Shown one piece after another: positions 42,763 to 50,675 of a DNA stretch of 64,000 nucleotides. Numbering within the stretch: the first letter of the stretch is position 1; every line of letters begins with the position of its first letter. The notes under the pieces are model-generated. The model worked only from the letters and a program-made list of their open reading frames with translations, had not been told where the DNA came from and did no database searches. The stretch is from Oceaniferula flava (GTDB lineage Bacteria > Verrucomicrobiota > Verrucomicrobiia > Verrucomicrobiales > Akkermansiaceae): contig NZ_JAFBGL010000002.1 in the NCBI RefSeq assembly GCF_016811075.1, positions 62,001 through 126,000 of the forward strand. The letters run 5' to 3'. Both the position numbers and the translations under genes were made by a program.

Positions 42763-43461
42763 TTAGAGTTGCTTCAGCTGCAAGTTGCGCCAGCGAACAT
42801 GGCAGGATTTTCCACTGTGCACCTGGAGGCCGAAGAAGCCCTCGCGGGTGTCGTCTTTCTTATCGGTGTCTGTGAAATCGACGCGTTGTTCGCCATTGAG
42901 CCAGGTCTGGATGTGGTTGCCTTCGCAGCGGATCACGATGGTGTTCCAGTCGTCCCATTTGAAGAGTTTTTGACCTTGAGCTGTGAACTTGGCGCACTGT
43001 TCTTTGTTTTTCTTATCGGGGAAAAGCCAGCCGCGGCGTTTCTCATCGAACAGGCCTGCCGTCCATGAGCGGGCGTGGCCATTGTCGCCTTCGCACTGGT
43101 AGCCGTAGACGCGACCATTGCCATCTTTGGATGGTTTTTGCAGGGCGCGGAACATTAGGCCGGAGTTGCCACTGCGATCGTCAAACTTGAACTCAAAGGT
43201 GAGTTCGAAGTCGCCGTAGGTCTTCTCGGTGCGCAGGAAGGTGTTGCCCTTCACGTTCTCGCCGTGACCCACGATGCAGCCGTCCTCAACCTTGAACTGG
43301 CCGTTGCCGCCAACGATTTTCCAACCATCGAGGGTTTTGCCATCGAACAGGGCGATGGTCTTGCTATCCTTGGCCTCTGCGGCTGCAGGTTCGGCATGGA
43401 GAGTTGCGGAGGTGAATACGGCAGCGGCCGCAATGAAGGTGGTTAATCGAGCTAGGTGCAT
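42763..43461 (-). CDS. DUF1080 (3-keto-disaccharide hydrolase-like) exported protein
   Basis: 232 residues. Signal peptide (FIAAAAVFTSATLHAEP). The DUF1080 jelly-roll follows: FDGKTLDGWKIVGGNGQF, GDFELTFEFKFDD, SGLMFRALQ, YQCEGDNGHARSWTAGLFDEKR, ending FFGLQVHSGKSCHVRWRNLQLK. The fold is shared with laminin-G-like sugar-binding domains and with 3-keto-glycoside hydrolases. Together with the Gfo/Idh/MocA oxidoreductase and the TIM-barrel isomerase upstream, this is the usual gene set for 3-keto-glycoside breakdown. Probably periplasmic. Confidence 0.9.
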   Translation of the reverse strand: MHLARLTTFIAAAAVFTSATLHAEPAAAEAKDSKTIALFDGKTLDGWKIVGGNGQFKVEDGCIVGHGENVKGNTFLRTEKTYGDFELTFEFKFDDRSGNSGLMFRALQKPSKDGNGRVYGYQCEGDNGHARSWTAGLFDEKRRGWLFPDKKNKEQCAKFTAQGQKLFKWDDWNTIVIRCEGNHIQTWLNGEQRVDFTDTDKKDDTREGFFGLQVHSGKSCHVRWRNLQLKQL

Positions 43462-43537
43462 GCCTACTTATACGTTCCTAATACCCATCTCACTATCAAA
43501 AAATGCGTATCAGTTTTATTCAGGATGCGACATTTTT

Positions 43538-44404
43538 CTAATCCGAGCCAGCGATGATTCCTTCCATTGCCTTGCCGTATTTGACGTAGCTGTCGTAGCA
43601 CTGTTGCCAATCCACCTCATCCGACTTGGCGTGGAAAACCGTTGCCACATGGGGCTCGATGGCGATGAAGCCGTCGTAATCGTTCGCCTTGAGGTCATCG
43701 ATGATCGCCGGCACATAGGCCTGACCATCGCCCGGGAAAACATACTCCGGCTCGACGTCGTCACTTTTCGGATTCCGACAGTCTTTGATGTGGATGTGGA
43801 TGATGTGCTCGCGCACGTCTTGGTAAAATTGCCATGCGTCCTGCCACGGCTGAGGTTCCTCCTGGGAGCGGTCGCGTTGGAAGACCGGATTGCCGGTGTC
43901 GAAGATCAGGCGCAGGCCGGGGACTTCCTCGATGAGGCGCAGGGTGTGGCCGCTGGAAAAGCCGCCGTAGTTCATGCAGTTCTCATGCGCCACGGTGATG
44001 CCGGCCTCGCTGAAGCGGGCGGTGACGGCGCGCAGGCGACGGAAGCGTTCGTGCTCCCGCTGGTCCTCGCCCCATGGTTCTTGGGCGTAGGACATGACGC
44101 GGACGATCTCGGTGCCGAGCCGTTGCATCCGGGGAATGCAGCGCTCGACTTCATCCATGGTGAGGGTGAAGTCGCTGTCGATTTTTTTCGACCAACTACC
44201 GATCAACGATCCGAACTCGGCGATCTTGATCCCGGCGTCCTCGAGCTGGCCGCAGGCGGTGTCGAATGCCTTGTCGCTCAGGTCGTGGATGTTCTTGCCA
44301 TCGATGCCGCGGGCGGAGATGTAATCCCAGCCGAGCTCCTTAGTAGCTTTGATCTGGGTGGCGAGGTCGAGCGCCGCTTCGTCGGCGAATCCGGTGAGTT
44401 TCAT
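43538..44404 (-). CDS. TIM-barrel sugar-phosphate isomerase/epimerase (AP-endonuclease-2 fold)
   Basis: 288 residues from the ATG at 44404; the frame extends 57 codons upstream into the previous gene's tail but those residues are Pro/Ser/Arg-rich noise. Seen: MKLTGFADEAALDLATQI, AHENCMNYGGF, IFDTGNPVFQ (metal ligand Asp), IHIHIKDCRNP (metal His), FPGDGQAYVP and GFIAIEPHV (Glu). Metal-dependent xylose-isomerase-like fold without signal peptide, so cytoplasmic. Members epimerise or isomerise ketoses and inosose compounds, or act on 3-keto sugars. Sits between the Gfo/Idh/MocA and DUF1080 genes. Confidence 0.9.
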   Translation of the reverse strand: MKLTGFADEAALDLATQIKATKELGWDYISARGIDGKNIHDLSDKAFDTACGQLEDAGIKIAEFGSLIGSWSKKIDSDFTLTMDEVERCIPRMQRLGTEIVRVMSYAQEPWGEDQREHERFRRLRAVTARFSEAGITVAHENCMNYGGFSSGHTLRLIEEVPGLRLIFDTGNPVFQRDRSQEEPQPWQDAWQFYQDVREHIIHIHIKDCRNPKSDDVEPEYVFPGDGQAYVPAIIDDLKANDYDGFIAIEPHVATVFHAKSDEVDWQQCYDSYVKYGKAMEGIIAGSD

Positions 44405-44462
44405 GCTGGTTGGGAAATCGGGAATAGGAATTTCGAGATGGGGCACTGCGTCGGGGCGCAGC

Positions 44463-45506
44463 TTAGAGGAGGATCTTTTTGCCGTCGTTTTGCGCGGACT
44501 CGTAGATCGCGGTGATGACGGCGACCGGTTTTCTGGCTTCGGCGGACGAAGTGGTCGGTTCGCGGCCTTCGGCAATGGCTTGCACCACCTCCTCGAAGTT
44601 GCGCTGGTGCTGGTAGGTATTGATCGCGGTGGGATCGTTGGCGCCGAGTCCTGCTTCCTGGCCTTTCATCAGCGTTTCCTTGATCTCAGCGTCTTCCGGT
44701 TTTTCCTCCATGAAGTCCCAGCTCTCGAAGGATTCATCGGCAAGAAATACCGAACCTTCCGTTCCTGACAGCTGCACACGGGCCGGGTGGCCGTCTTTCG
44801 ACCAGCAGCAGGTGGATGCCTCAATCACGCCGCGGGCGCCATTTTCAAATTCCAACACCGCTACGCAATGGTCTTCGACCTCGATGCGTTCGTGGGCGAG
44901 GCAGACGGTATTCGCCTGCACACTTTTCACGGGTCCGGCGAGGTGGATCAGGGCGTCGACCGTATGGATCGATTGGTTCATCAGCGCACCACCGCCGTCG
45001 AGCGCCCATGTGCCGCGCCAGCCTGCGGAATCGTAGTAAGCCTGATCGCGATACCATTTGATGTAGGCGGATGCCGAAGCGAGGGTGCCGAAGCGTCCTT
45101 CATCTGCGGCTTTTTTAAATGCCTTCATGCCCGGGTGGAAACGGCGGTTCAGCACAGCGGCGAGCGTCTTGCCGTTTTCTTTCGCCGCGGCGATGAGTTG
45201 ATCGATGCGCTCGAGAGTGACTTCTAAGGGCTTCTCAACGATCGCGTGTTTTCCTGCATTGAGGGCAGCAAGTGTGGGATCGAGGTGGGCGCCGCTGGGA
45301 GTGCCGACGGTGACAATTTCCAAGTCACTGTCCGCGAGGAAAGCATCCATGTCCGAGTAAGCCTTCGCCCCAAAGTCGCTGGCCAATGTCTCGGCGCGCT
45401 CCTGGTTGAGATCAAAGACCGAGTGAAGCGATCCGCCGTCCATGTCGGTGATGGCCTTGGCGTGAAAACGGCCGATCATACCGGCTCCAATAATTCCGAA
45501 TTTCAT
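44463..45506 (-). CDS. Gfo/Idh/MocA-family oxidoreductase
   Basis: 347 residues. N-terminal Rossmann loop IIGAGMIGRFHAKAI, then EKPLEVT (Lys of the EKP motif), and the C-terminal beta-sheet domain with DGGGALMNQSIHTVDALIHL carrying the catalytic-type HxxD. It oxidises or reduces sugars using NAD(P). No Tat or Sec signal, so cytoplasmic. Gap to the permease gene is 21 bases. Leader CAACAACCTACTTATCTT before the ATG, with no Shine-Dalgarno site. Confidence 0.93.
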   Translation of the reverse strand: MKFGIIGAGMIGRFHAKAITDMDGGSLHSVFDLNQERAETLASDFGAKAYSDMDAFLADSDLEIVTVGTPSGAHLDPTLAALNAGKHAIVEKPLEVTLERIDQLIAAAKENGKTLAAVLNRRFHPGMKAFKKAADEGRFGTLASASAYIKWYRDQAYYDSAGWRGTWALDGGGALMNQSIHTVDALIHLAGPVKSVQANTVCLAHERIEVEDHCVAVLEFENGARGVIEASTCCWSKDGHPARVQLSGTEGSVFLADESFESWDFMEEKPEDAEIKETLMKGQEAGLGANDPTAINTYQHQRNFEEVVQAIAEGREPTTSSAEARKPVAVITAIYESAQNDGKKILL

Positions 45507-45527
45507 AAGATAAGTAGGTTGTTGAGG

Positions 45528-47141
45528 TTAGGCGATTTTGTTGTTTTTGACGAAGCCGATGATACCGACGATGGCCAGGATGGCGAGGGCTCCCATGCCG
45601 AGTTGACCGGGCAGACCTTTGCCGCTCAGTGCCCAGATCGAGGCAAAGCTGGCAACCCCTGCCGAGATGATCATCAGGATGTTGATCAATGCGCGCTTCT
45701 TGGGGATTTCATTTCCGAGGGCTGACTTCGAGTTCATCAGGAGGATAAAGGCGAGGTAGGCGATGGGTAAAAGGGTGGTGGCGATGACGGAGGCTGGCAC
45801 GGCCATGGCGGCCTTCGATTCGCCCGACCAAAGGTGGGGGGAAAACAGGCCGGCGATGGCAGGCATGGCGGCACCGATCAAGAAGACCTTGGCGCTGCCA
45901 ACCTTGTTCACAGCTTCCGAGATGGCGTAGCCGTTCATCATCATGTGCACCAGCATGGTGGAAATTGCCATGGCGAGAACGCCGATGCCGAAAATGATCT
46001 GGGCACCTTTGCCGAGGAATGGCTCCAGCGACTTGGCGAGGTTGGAGGCCTTGCGGTTGGAGAGCATCGCGGCGAGTTGTTTTTCCGGAAGGGGAACGGT
46101 GAGGCGCGCTGCGGCTTTGTCCTCGTCGTTGAGATTGGCGAATTCCTTGTTGGTGCTGGCAATGCGTTTGTCTAACACCTCGTTGTAGATGCCCTCCATT
46201 CCGGCGAGCGGTTTGCCCTGAGCGTCGATGACGTCGGCATGTTTCGCGTGGAAACTGGCAGCTGATGAGATCACCAGCGCCGAGGCTCCGAGGATAAAGG
46301 GGATGAACAGACCCAGACCGAGATCGAAGCGTGAGAGCTCGCGGTGCTCTTTGCCCCAGCCTTTTTTCTTCAGAGAGTAAGGCAGCAGGAAGGTCATGTT
46401 GATCCCTACGGCGGTGCCGAAGGCGGCGATGATTTTAGAACGCTGCTGGGTGGTGACGTATTCGGTCCAATAAGCCGATTGTTCTCCAGTGGCTTGGATG
46501 GCGGTGTTGATCTGATCGGTGGGTCGGAAAAGGGCAGTGAAGTCAGGAATGAGACCGCCGAAGAGGTGGCCCCAGTTGATGGCTCCCTTAGCCGCAAGCG
46601 TGACAACCACTCCCATGAACGCGAGCACGATGATGGCGACCAGACCCTTCAGCACATTATCGATGATGCGTGACGCCTTGCCTTCCTTTTGGGAGATTGC
46701 AATCAGTGACAGCGAGATGATGAAGAAGGAAACGGTGATGACATAGGGGTTCACATCGAAGCCCAAGTTGCCGGTGATCGCCCCGGTTCCCAGCGCAAAC
46801 TGGGCGGCGCAGAAAACGGTGTCGGCAATCACGGTGGCAATCAGCCAGCCCCAGGCGAGTGCGGGGGAGATTTTTTTCTCCACGGTGCGGAAGGGTCGCT
46901 CATCGGTGGAGAGGGTGACGTAGGAAATGGCCGCCAGCATGACGATACCGCACAGCATGGCCAGTGGTTGCAGCCAGAGGAACTCATAGCCGCCGATTAC
47001 GCCGAGGTAGAGCGCACCGACGAGTGAACCTCCGCCGAGGGTGACCGCCGCCTGGATCCAGCCCGGGCCGCTGAGTTTGGCGTAAATGCCGAGTTTGGTG
47101 AGGAATCCGCCGTTCTGGGCGCGAGTGAGAGGGTCTGACAT
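45528..47141 (-). CDS. Nramp-fold transporter lacking the DPGN motif
   Basis: 537 residues with about 11-12 membrane helices. The first helix reads GPGWIQAAVTLGGGSLVGAL: this matches the position and flanks of Nramp helix 1, but the metal-binding DPGN is replaced by TLGGG, and the helix-6 MPHN-type metal motif is not recognisable. A polar insertion of about 90 residues (around 290-380, with repeated charged residues) lies between helices 7 and 8. Nramp homologues that have lost DPGN are known to carry other substrates. Its place inside a uronate-catabolism operon suggests an organic substrate such as a uronate or disaccharide. Identification of the fold is by pattern only; an APC-superfamily permease is the broader safe call. 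Confidence 0.7.
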   Translation of the reverse strand: MSDPLTRAQNGGFLTKLGIYAKLSGPGWIQAAVTLGGGSLVGALYLGVIGGYEFLWLQPLAMLCGIVMLAAISYVTLSTDERPFRTVEKKISPALAWGWLIATVIADTVFCAAQFALGTGAITGNLGFDVNPYVITVSFFIISLSLIAISQKEGKASRIIDNVLKGLVAIIVLAFMGVVVTLAAKGAINWGHLFGGLIPDFTALFRPTDQINTAIQATGEQSAYWTEYVTTQQRSKIIAAFGTAVGINMTFLLPYSLKKKGWGKEHRELSRFDLGLGLFIPFILGASALVISSAASFHAKHADVIDAQGKPLAGMEGIYNEVLDKRIASTNKEFANLNDEDKAAARLTVPLPEKQLAAMLSNRKASNLAKSLEPFLGKGAQIIFGIGVLAMAISTMLVHMMMNGYAISEAVNKVGSAKVFLIGAAMPAIAGLFSPHLWSGESKAAMAVPASVIATTLLPIAYLAFILLMNSKSALGNEIPKKRALINILMIISAGVASFASIWALSGKGLPGQLGMGALAILAIVGIIGFVKNNKIA

Positions 47142-47177
47142 ATTGCTGATGGGTTGGTTGTCTGGAAAGGGGTGTTG

Positions 47178-47957
47178 TTAGATGCTCATGGCGTCGAATC
47201 CGCCATCGACGATCATTTCTGTGCCGGTGATGAAGCTGCCGGCCTTGCAGGAAGCTAACAGCAGCACAGCGCCAATGAGCTCGTCCGGATTTCCAAAGCG
47301 CGACATCGGCGTGTTGCGCAGGATTTCCAAAACGCGGGATTCATCGAGCACCTTGCGGTTTTGTTCGGCGGGGAAGAAGCCTGGCACCAGCGTGTTCACG
47401 CGGATATCCTTGTCGGCCCACTCTCTGGCGAGGTTTTTGCTGAGGTTGTGCACGGCGGCTTTTGAGGCCGAGTAGGTGAACACACGCGAGAGCGGATTCA
47501 GTCCGGAAATGGAGCCGAGATTGATGATGGAAGCGGGCGCGCCTTGCTCGAGGAAGTATCTGCCGAACACCTGGCAGGCTTGCACGGTGGCGCCGAAGTT
47601 GATGCTCATGATGTTTTCGAGCTCCTCGTCGGTGATTTCCAAAAATGGGGTCGGCGAGTTGACTCCGGCACCATTGATCAGGATGTCGATGCGACCGGAT
47701 TTGACCACCACTTGTTCAAGCAGCGACTCCAGCGAGTCCTTCTTGCTGAGATCGGTGGCGACGAAATAACCTTTGCCTCCTGCTTCTGAGATGGCGTCGA
47801 GTTTGGCGTCCGCCTTGCTGGCGTCACGGCCGGCGAGAACCACCTCCACGCCGGCTTGGGCGAGGCCGTTGGCCATGTGTCCGCAGAGTTCGCCGGTGCC
47901 GCCGATGATGACGGCGACTTTGCCTTTGAGGTCGAAGAGAGAATCGAGATAATTCAT
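47178..47957 (-). CDS. SDR oxidoreductase, probable fructuronate reductase
   Basis: 259 residues, classical SDR: cofactor loop [14 protein letters not shown] near 19, INGAG near 96, catalytic Ser in LGSISG, YSASKAA near 163 (Tyr, Lys) and the [10 protein letters not shown] loop. The sequence type, beginning with [19 protein letters not shown] and lacking the usual TGGxxGIG, resembles the SDR-type D-mannonate oxidoreductases (fructuronate reductase, replacing UxuB) and KduD. The uxaC gene 12 bases upstream makes the first more likely: uxaC yields fructuronate, this enzyme would reduce it to mannonate. No uxuA is in view. Confidence 0.85.
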   Translation of the reverse strand: MNYLDSLFDLKGKVAVIIGGTGELCGHMANGLAQAGVEVVLAGRDASKADAKLDAISEAGGKGYFVATDLSKKDSLESLLEQVVVKSGRIDILINGAGVNSPTPFLEITDEELENIMSINFGATVQACQVFGRYFLEQGAPASIINLGSISGLNPLSRVFTYSASKAAVHNLSKNLAREWADKDIRVNTLVPGFFPAEQNRKVLDESRVLEILRNTPMSRFGNPDELIGAVLLLASCKAGSFITGTEMIVDGGFDAMSI

Positions 47958-47969
47958 GATGTTGGTTGG

Positions 47970-49388
47970 TTAGAGTGCGGTGGGCCAGTTGAAATACCGG
48001 CTGGCATTCTCGTAGCAAATATGGGTGATGAGGGCATTCAGCTGGGCGCTGTCGTCTGGTATTTCTCCAGCTTCCACGGCTTGGCCGATGAGCTGACAGA
48101 GAAGCCGGCGGAAGTATTCGTGACGGACGTATGAGGTGAACGAGCGGGAGTCGGTGAGCATGCCGACGGAGGTGCCGATCGCGCCGAGCGACATCAGCAG
48201 ATCGAGCTGCTCGATGATGCCGCGTTTGTGGTCGAGGTGCCACCAGGCTGGGCCGTATTGCACTTTGCCCGGGCAGCTGGCGTCCTGGAAATTCTGGGCC
48301 GCGCAGCAGATGGCGGCACTTTCGTTTGGGTTGAGATTGTAGACGATGGTGCGTGGCAGGGCGGCCTGCTTTTGCAGAGCACCGAGGAAATCGACGAGGG
48401 CTTCGGTCTGTGGCCAGGCACCCATGGTATCGAAGCCGGAGTCCGGTCCGGTGCGCTCGAACATGGTCGGGTTCACATTGCGCAGTGGACCGAGGTGCAG
48501 CTGCATGGTCCAGTCTTTCTCCGCGTTCCAGGCGGCGACGTGACTCATGATGGCGGAGGCGAAAAGCTCCTGCTCGTCCTTGTTTGCCGCAGTTCTGCCG
48601 CAGGTGGCCTGGGTGAAGATGTTGTCCAACTCATCGCGGTCGGTGTTGTCATCGTAGCCGTTCGGGCAGAAGGGCAGGCCGTGATCGGAGAGTCGACAAC
48701 CGACGGCGTGGAAGTCGGCGTGGCGCTTTTTCAGTGCATCGATCAGGCTTTGGAAATCGGAGATCGGCTGGCCGACGCATGCTTGCAGCTTCTGAATCCA
48801 CTCGGTGAAGACTTCGGGGCGATCGACCGCCATGGCGAGGTCGGGCCGGAAGGTGGGGAGGGTGACCACCGTGTCTTCACTGCCCAGTTTTCCGTGCACC
48901 GAGAGATCGGCTGCCGGATCATCGGTGGTGCAGACGAGCTTGACCTTGAATTTTTCTAACAAGCCACGCACGCTCAGCGATGGATCATCGGCGAGTTGTT
49001 GGTTGGCATTGTTCCAAATCGTCTCGGCGGTATCGGCGGAGAGCACAGTGTGGATGCTGAAGACTCGCTGCAGTTCCAAGTGCGCCCAGTGGTGCACCGG
49101 ATTGCCCACGGCCATCGGCATGATCTTCGCAAAGGCTTCGAATTTCTCCCAGGGGCTGGCGTCTCCGGTGATAAACTTTTCCTCCACACCACAGCCGCGC
49201 ATCAGGCGCCATTTGTAGTGATCATGTTTCAGCCAAAGCTCCCAGAGGTCAGCGAAGCGATGATCGTCGAGGATCTCTTGCTGGTTCAAGTGGGTGTGGA
49301 AATCGATCACCGGAAGATCGGCGGCGACCTCATGGTAGAGGTGGCGCGCGGTTTCGGTATCGAGAAAGACGTCCTTGTTCAAATACAT
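47970..49388 (-). CDS. uxaC: Uronate (glucuronate) isomerase
   Basis: 472 residues, normal length. It isomerises glucuronate to fructuronate and galacturonate to tagaturonate, using a TIM-barrel of the amidohydrolase group. Seen: DFHTHLNQQEI near 29 (His-x-His), FADLWELWLKHDHYKWRLMRG near 45, the HADFHAVGCRLSDHGL region near 225, and SVGMLTDSRSF near 415. It is the second gene of the operon, 19 bases after the Ldh2-type gene. Start without Shine-Dalgarno. Confidence 0.95.
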   Translation of the reverse strand: MYLNKDVFLDTETARHLYHEVAADLPVIDFHTHLNQQEILDDHRFADLWELWLKHDHYKWRLMRGCGVEEKFITGDASPWEKFEAFAKIMPMAVGNPVHHWAHLELQRVFSIHTVLSADTAETIWNNANQQLADDPSLSVRGLLEKFKVKLVCTTDDPAADLSVHGKLGSEDTVVTLPTFRPDLAMAVDRPEVFTEWIQKLQACVGQPISDFQSLIDALKKRHADFHAVGCRLSDHGLPFCPNGYDDNTDRDELDNIFTQATCGRTAANKDEQELFASAIMSHVAAWNAEKDWTMQLHLGPLRNVNPTMFERTGPDSGFDTMGAWPQTEALVDFLGALQKQAALPRTIVYNLNPNESAAICCAAQNFQDASCPGKVQYGPAWWHLDHKRGIIEQLDLLMSLGAIGTSVGMLTDSRSFTSYVRHEYFRRLLCQLIGQAVEAGEIPDDSAQLNALITHICYENASRYFNWPTAL

Positions 49389-49407
49389 GATCGTGGCTGG
49401 GCGGGAG

Positions 49408-50475
49408 TTAGGAAATGACGGTCAGGGCGGGGCGGCCAAGTGCCTCGGCGATCTCGTTGAGCTCCGCCAGCTCGGCATCGCTGAAGAGGAGACCGCCTGC
49501 TTTTTCAGACTCTTGGGCGGCTTGTGCTTCTAACTGACCGGGCAGCAGGCAGTTTTCATTACCTGGTCCGAGGATGTTTTCTATCACTGCCTTGACGTTG
49601 CCTGCCTGATCGCGACCCGCGGCAAAGGCACCACCGGACATGGCGTCCGGGTGGATGATCTGGAAGAAGAACGAGGTGCTGTTTTTCTCATCGGCACTTG
49701 GAGAAGTGCGGCCACGGTGCGCGGGCAGCGAGCCTCCGATGAAGGCACCGGTGATTTCGTTGATCAGGGAGAGGCCGTAGCCCTTGTGTGCGCCGAAGGG
49801 GAGCAGGGCGGCGACTTGGTTCGGGTCGGTGGTCGGGTTGCCATCGGCATCCACGGCAGCCATTGGCGGCAATTCCTTACCCTCGCGCTTGAGCTGCTGC
49901 ACCCGGCCCATGGCGCAGGTGGACGTGGCCCAGTCGATACAAATCGGGTAGCCCAGTGCCTCGGTGGTGGGGAATCCCCAGCTGTGGGGGTTGGTGCCGA
50001 GTGTCGGGGTTTTGCCGCCGAAGGGAACCACCTCGGCGAGGGTGGAGGTGCAGTTGGTGTAGGCGATGTAGCCGCGCTTGGCGGCCTCGATGACGTAGCC
50101 GCCGCCCCAGAGGTAGTGGAAGCAGTTGTCCACGCTGACCATGCCGATGCCGTGTTGCTCGGCGAGTTCGATCGCGCGATCGAAGGCACGTTTGGCGACC
50201 GATTGGCCGAGCTTCTTGTTCGAGTTCCAAACCTCGGCGGCGGAAAAGCGGTTCTCCACCACGTCGATATCCGCTCCTGGCACACAGCCTCCGTTTTTCG
50301 AACCGAAGAGATCGTCGAGGTGCAGGGCCTTGAGGGCGTTGTGGGTGCGGTTGCCGTGCCAGGTGGCTGCGGCGCACATCTCGGCGGCATCGAGCGCCTC
50401 ATCGGATTTAAACCCACGGGCCTCGTAGGCGGCTTGCACCAGGGCGTTATGTTCTTCGACAGAAATGATGTTCAT
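49408..50475 (-). CDS. Ldh2/MDH-type dehydrogenase (YlbC/YiaK family)
   Basis: 355 residues from the ATG at 50475; 56 upstream codons look like leader. Seen: TWHGNRTHNALKAL (the His-rich substrate loop), GIGMVSVDNCFHYLWGGGYVIEAA, TLGTNPHSWGFPT (family hallmark near 180), and AAVDADGNPTTDP with PFGAHKGYGL (NAD(P) site). The family covers malate, L-lactate, ureidoglycolate, and 2,3-diketo-L-gulonate reductases. In this operon a 2-keto-acid step of sugar-acid breakdown is likely. First gene of the operon, facing the XylR-type regulator. Confidence 0.9.
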   Translation of the reverse strand: MNIISVEEHNALVQAAYEARGFKSDEALDAAEMCAAATWHGNRTHNALKALHLDDLFGSKNGGCVPGADIDVVENRFSAAEVWNSNKKLGQSVAKRAFDRAIELAEQHGIGMVSVDNCFHYLWGGGYVIEAAKRGYIAYTNCTSTLAEVVPFGGKTPTLGTNPHSWGFPTTEALGYPICIDWATSTCAMGRVQQLKREGKELPPMAAVDADGNPTTDPNQVAALLPFGAHKGYGLSLINEITGAFIGGSLPAHRGRTSPSADEKNSTSFFFQIIHPDAMSGGAFAAGRDQAGNVKAVIENILGPGNENCLLPGQLEAQAAQESEKAGGLLFSDAELAELNEIAEALGRPALTVIS

Positions 50476-50607
50476 GATGTATGAAGGATGGTAGTGGTCT
50501 GGAAATGTTAGGGTGGTCCGGTGGCTGTCTGGGCACGGCCGAAGCCTTCCTTGGGCCCCGGATTTCCCACGCGGGAAACGTAGAGACTGACAGCACGCAA
50601 TACAATA

Positions 50608-50634
50608 TTGACCTGCGTAATAAGAATTTATAAA
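50608..50634 (+). promoter_or_regulatory. Candidate sigma-70 promoter of the AraC/XylR-type regulator
   Basis: TTGACC (50608-50613) and TATAAA (50629-50634), 15 bases apart, 41 bases before the regulator's ATG. The region between the two divergent genes (50476-50675) should also hold the operon promoter and the operator bound by the regulator; no clear inverted repeat was found. Confidence 0.45.
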
Positions 50635-50675
50635 ACGCGACACAGTTAAGCTGCTGAACTAGCCCATCTCACCAT

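Noticed and set aside
43274-44515. 413-codon plus-strand frame
   Set aside because: Antisense to the DUF1080 and TIM-barrel genes, whose motifs are clear; the long frame reflects GC-rich codon use.
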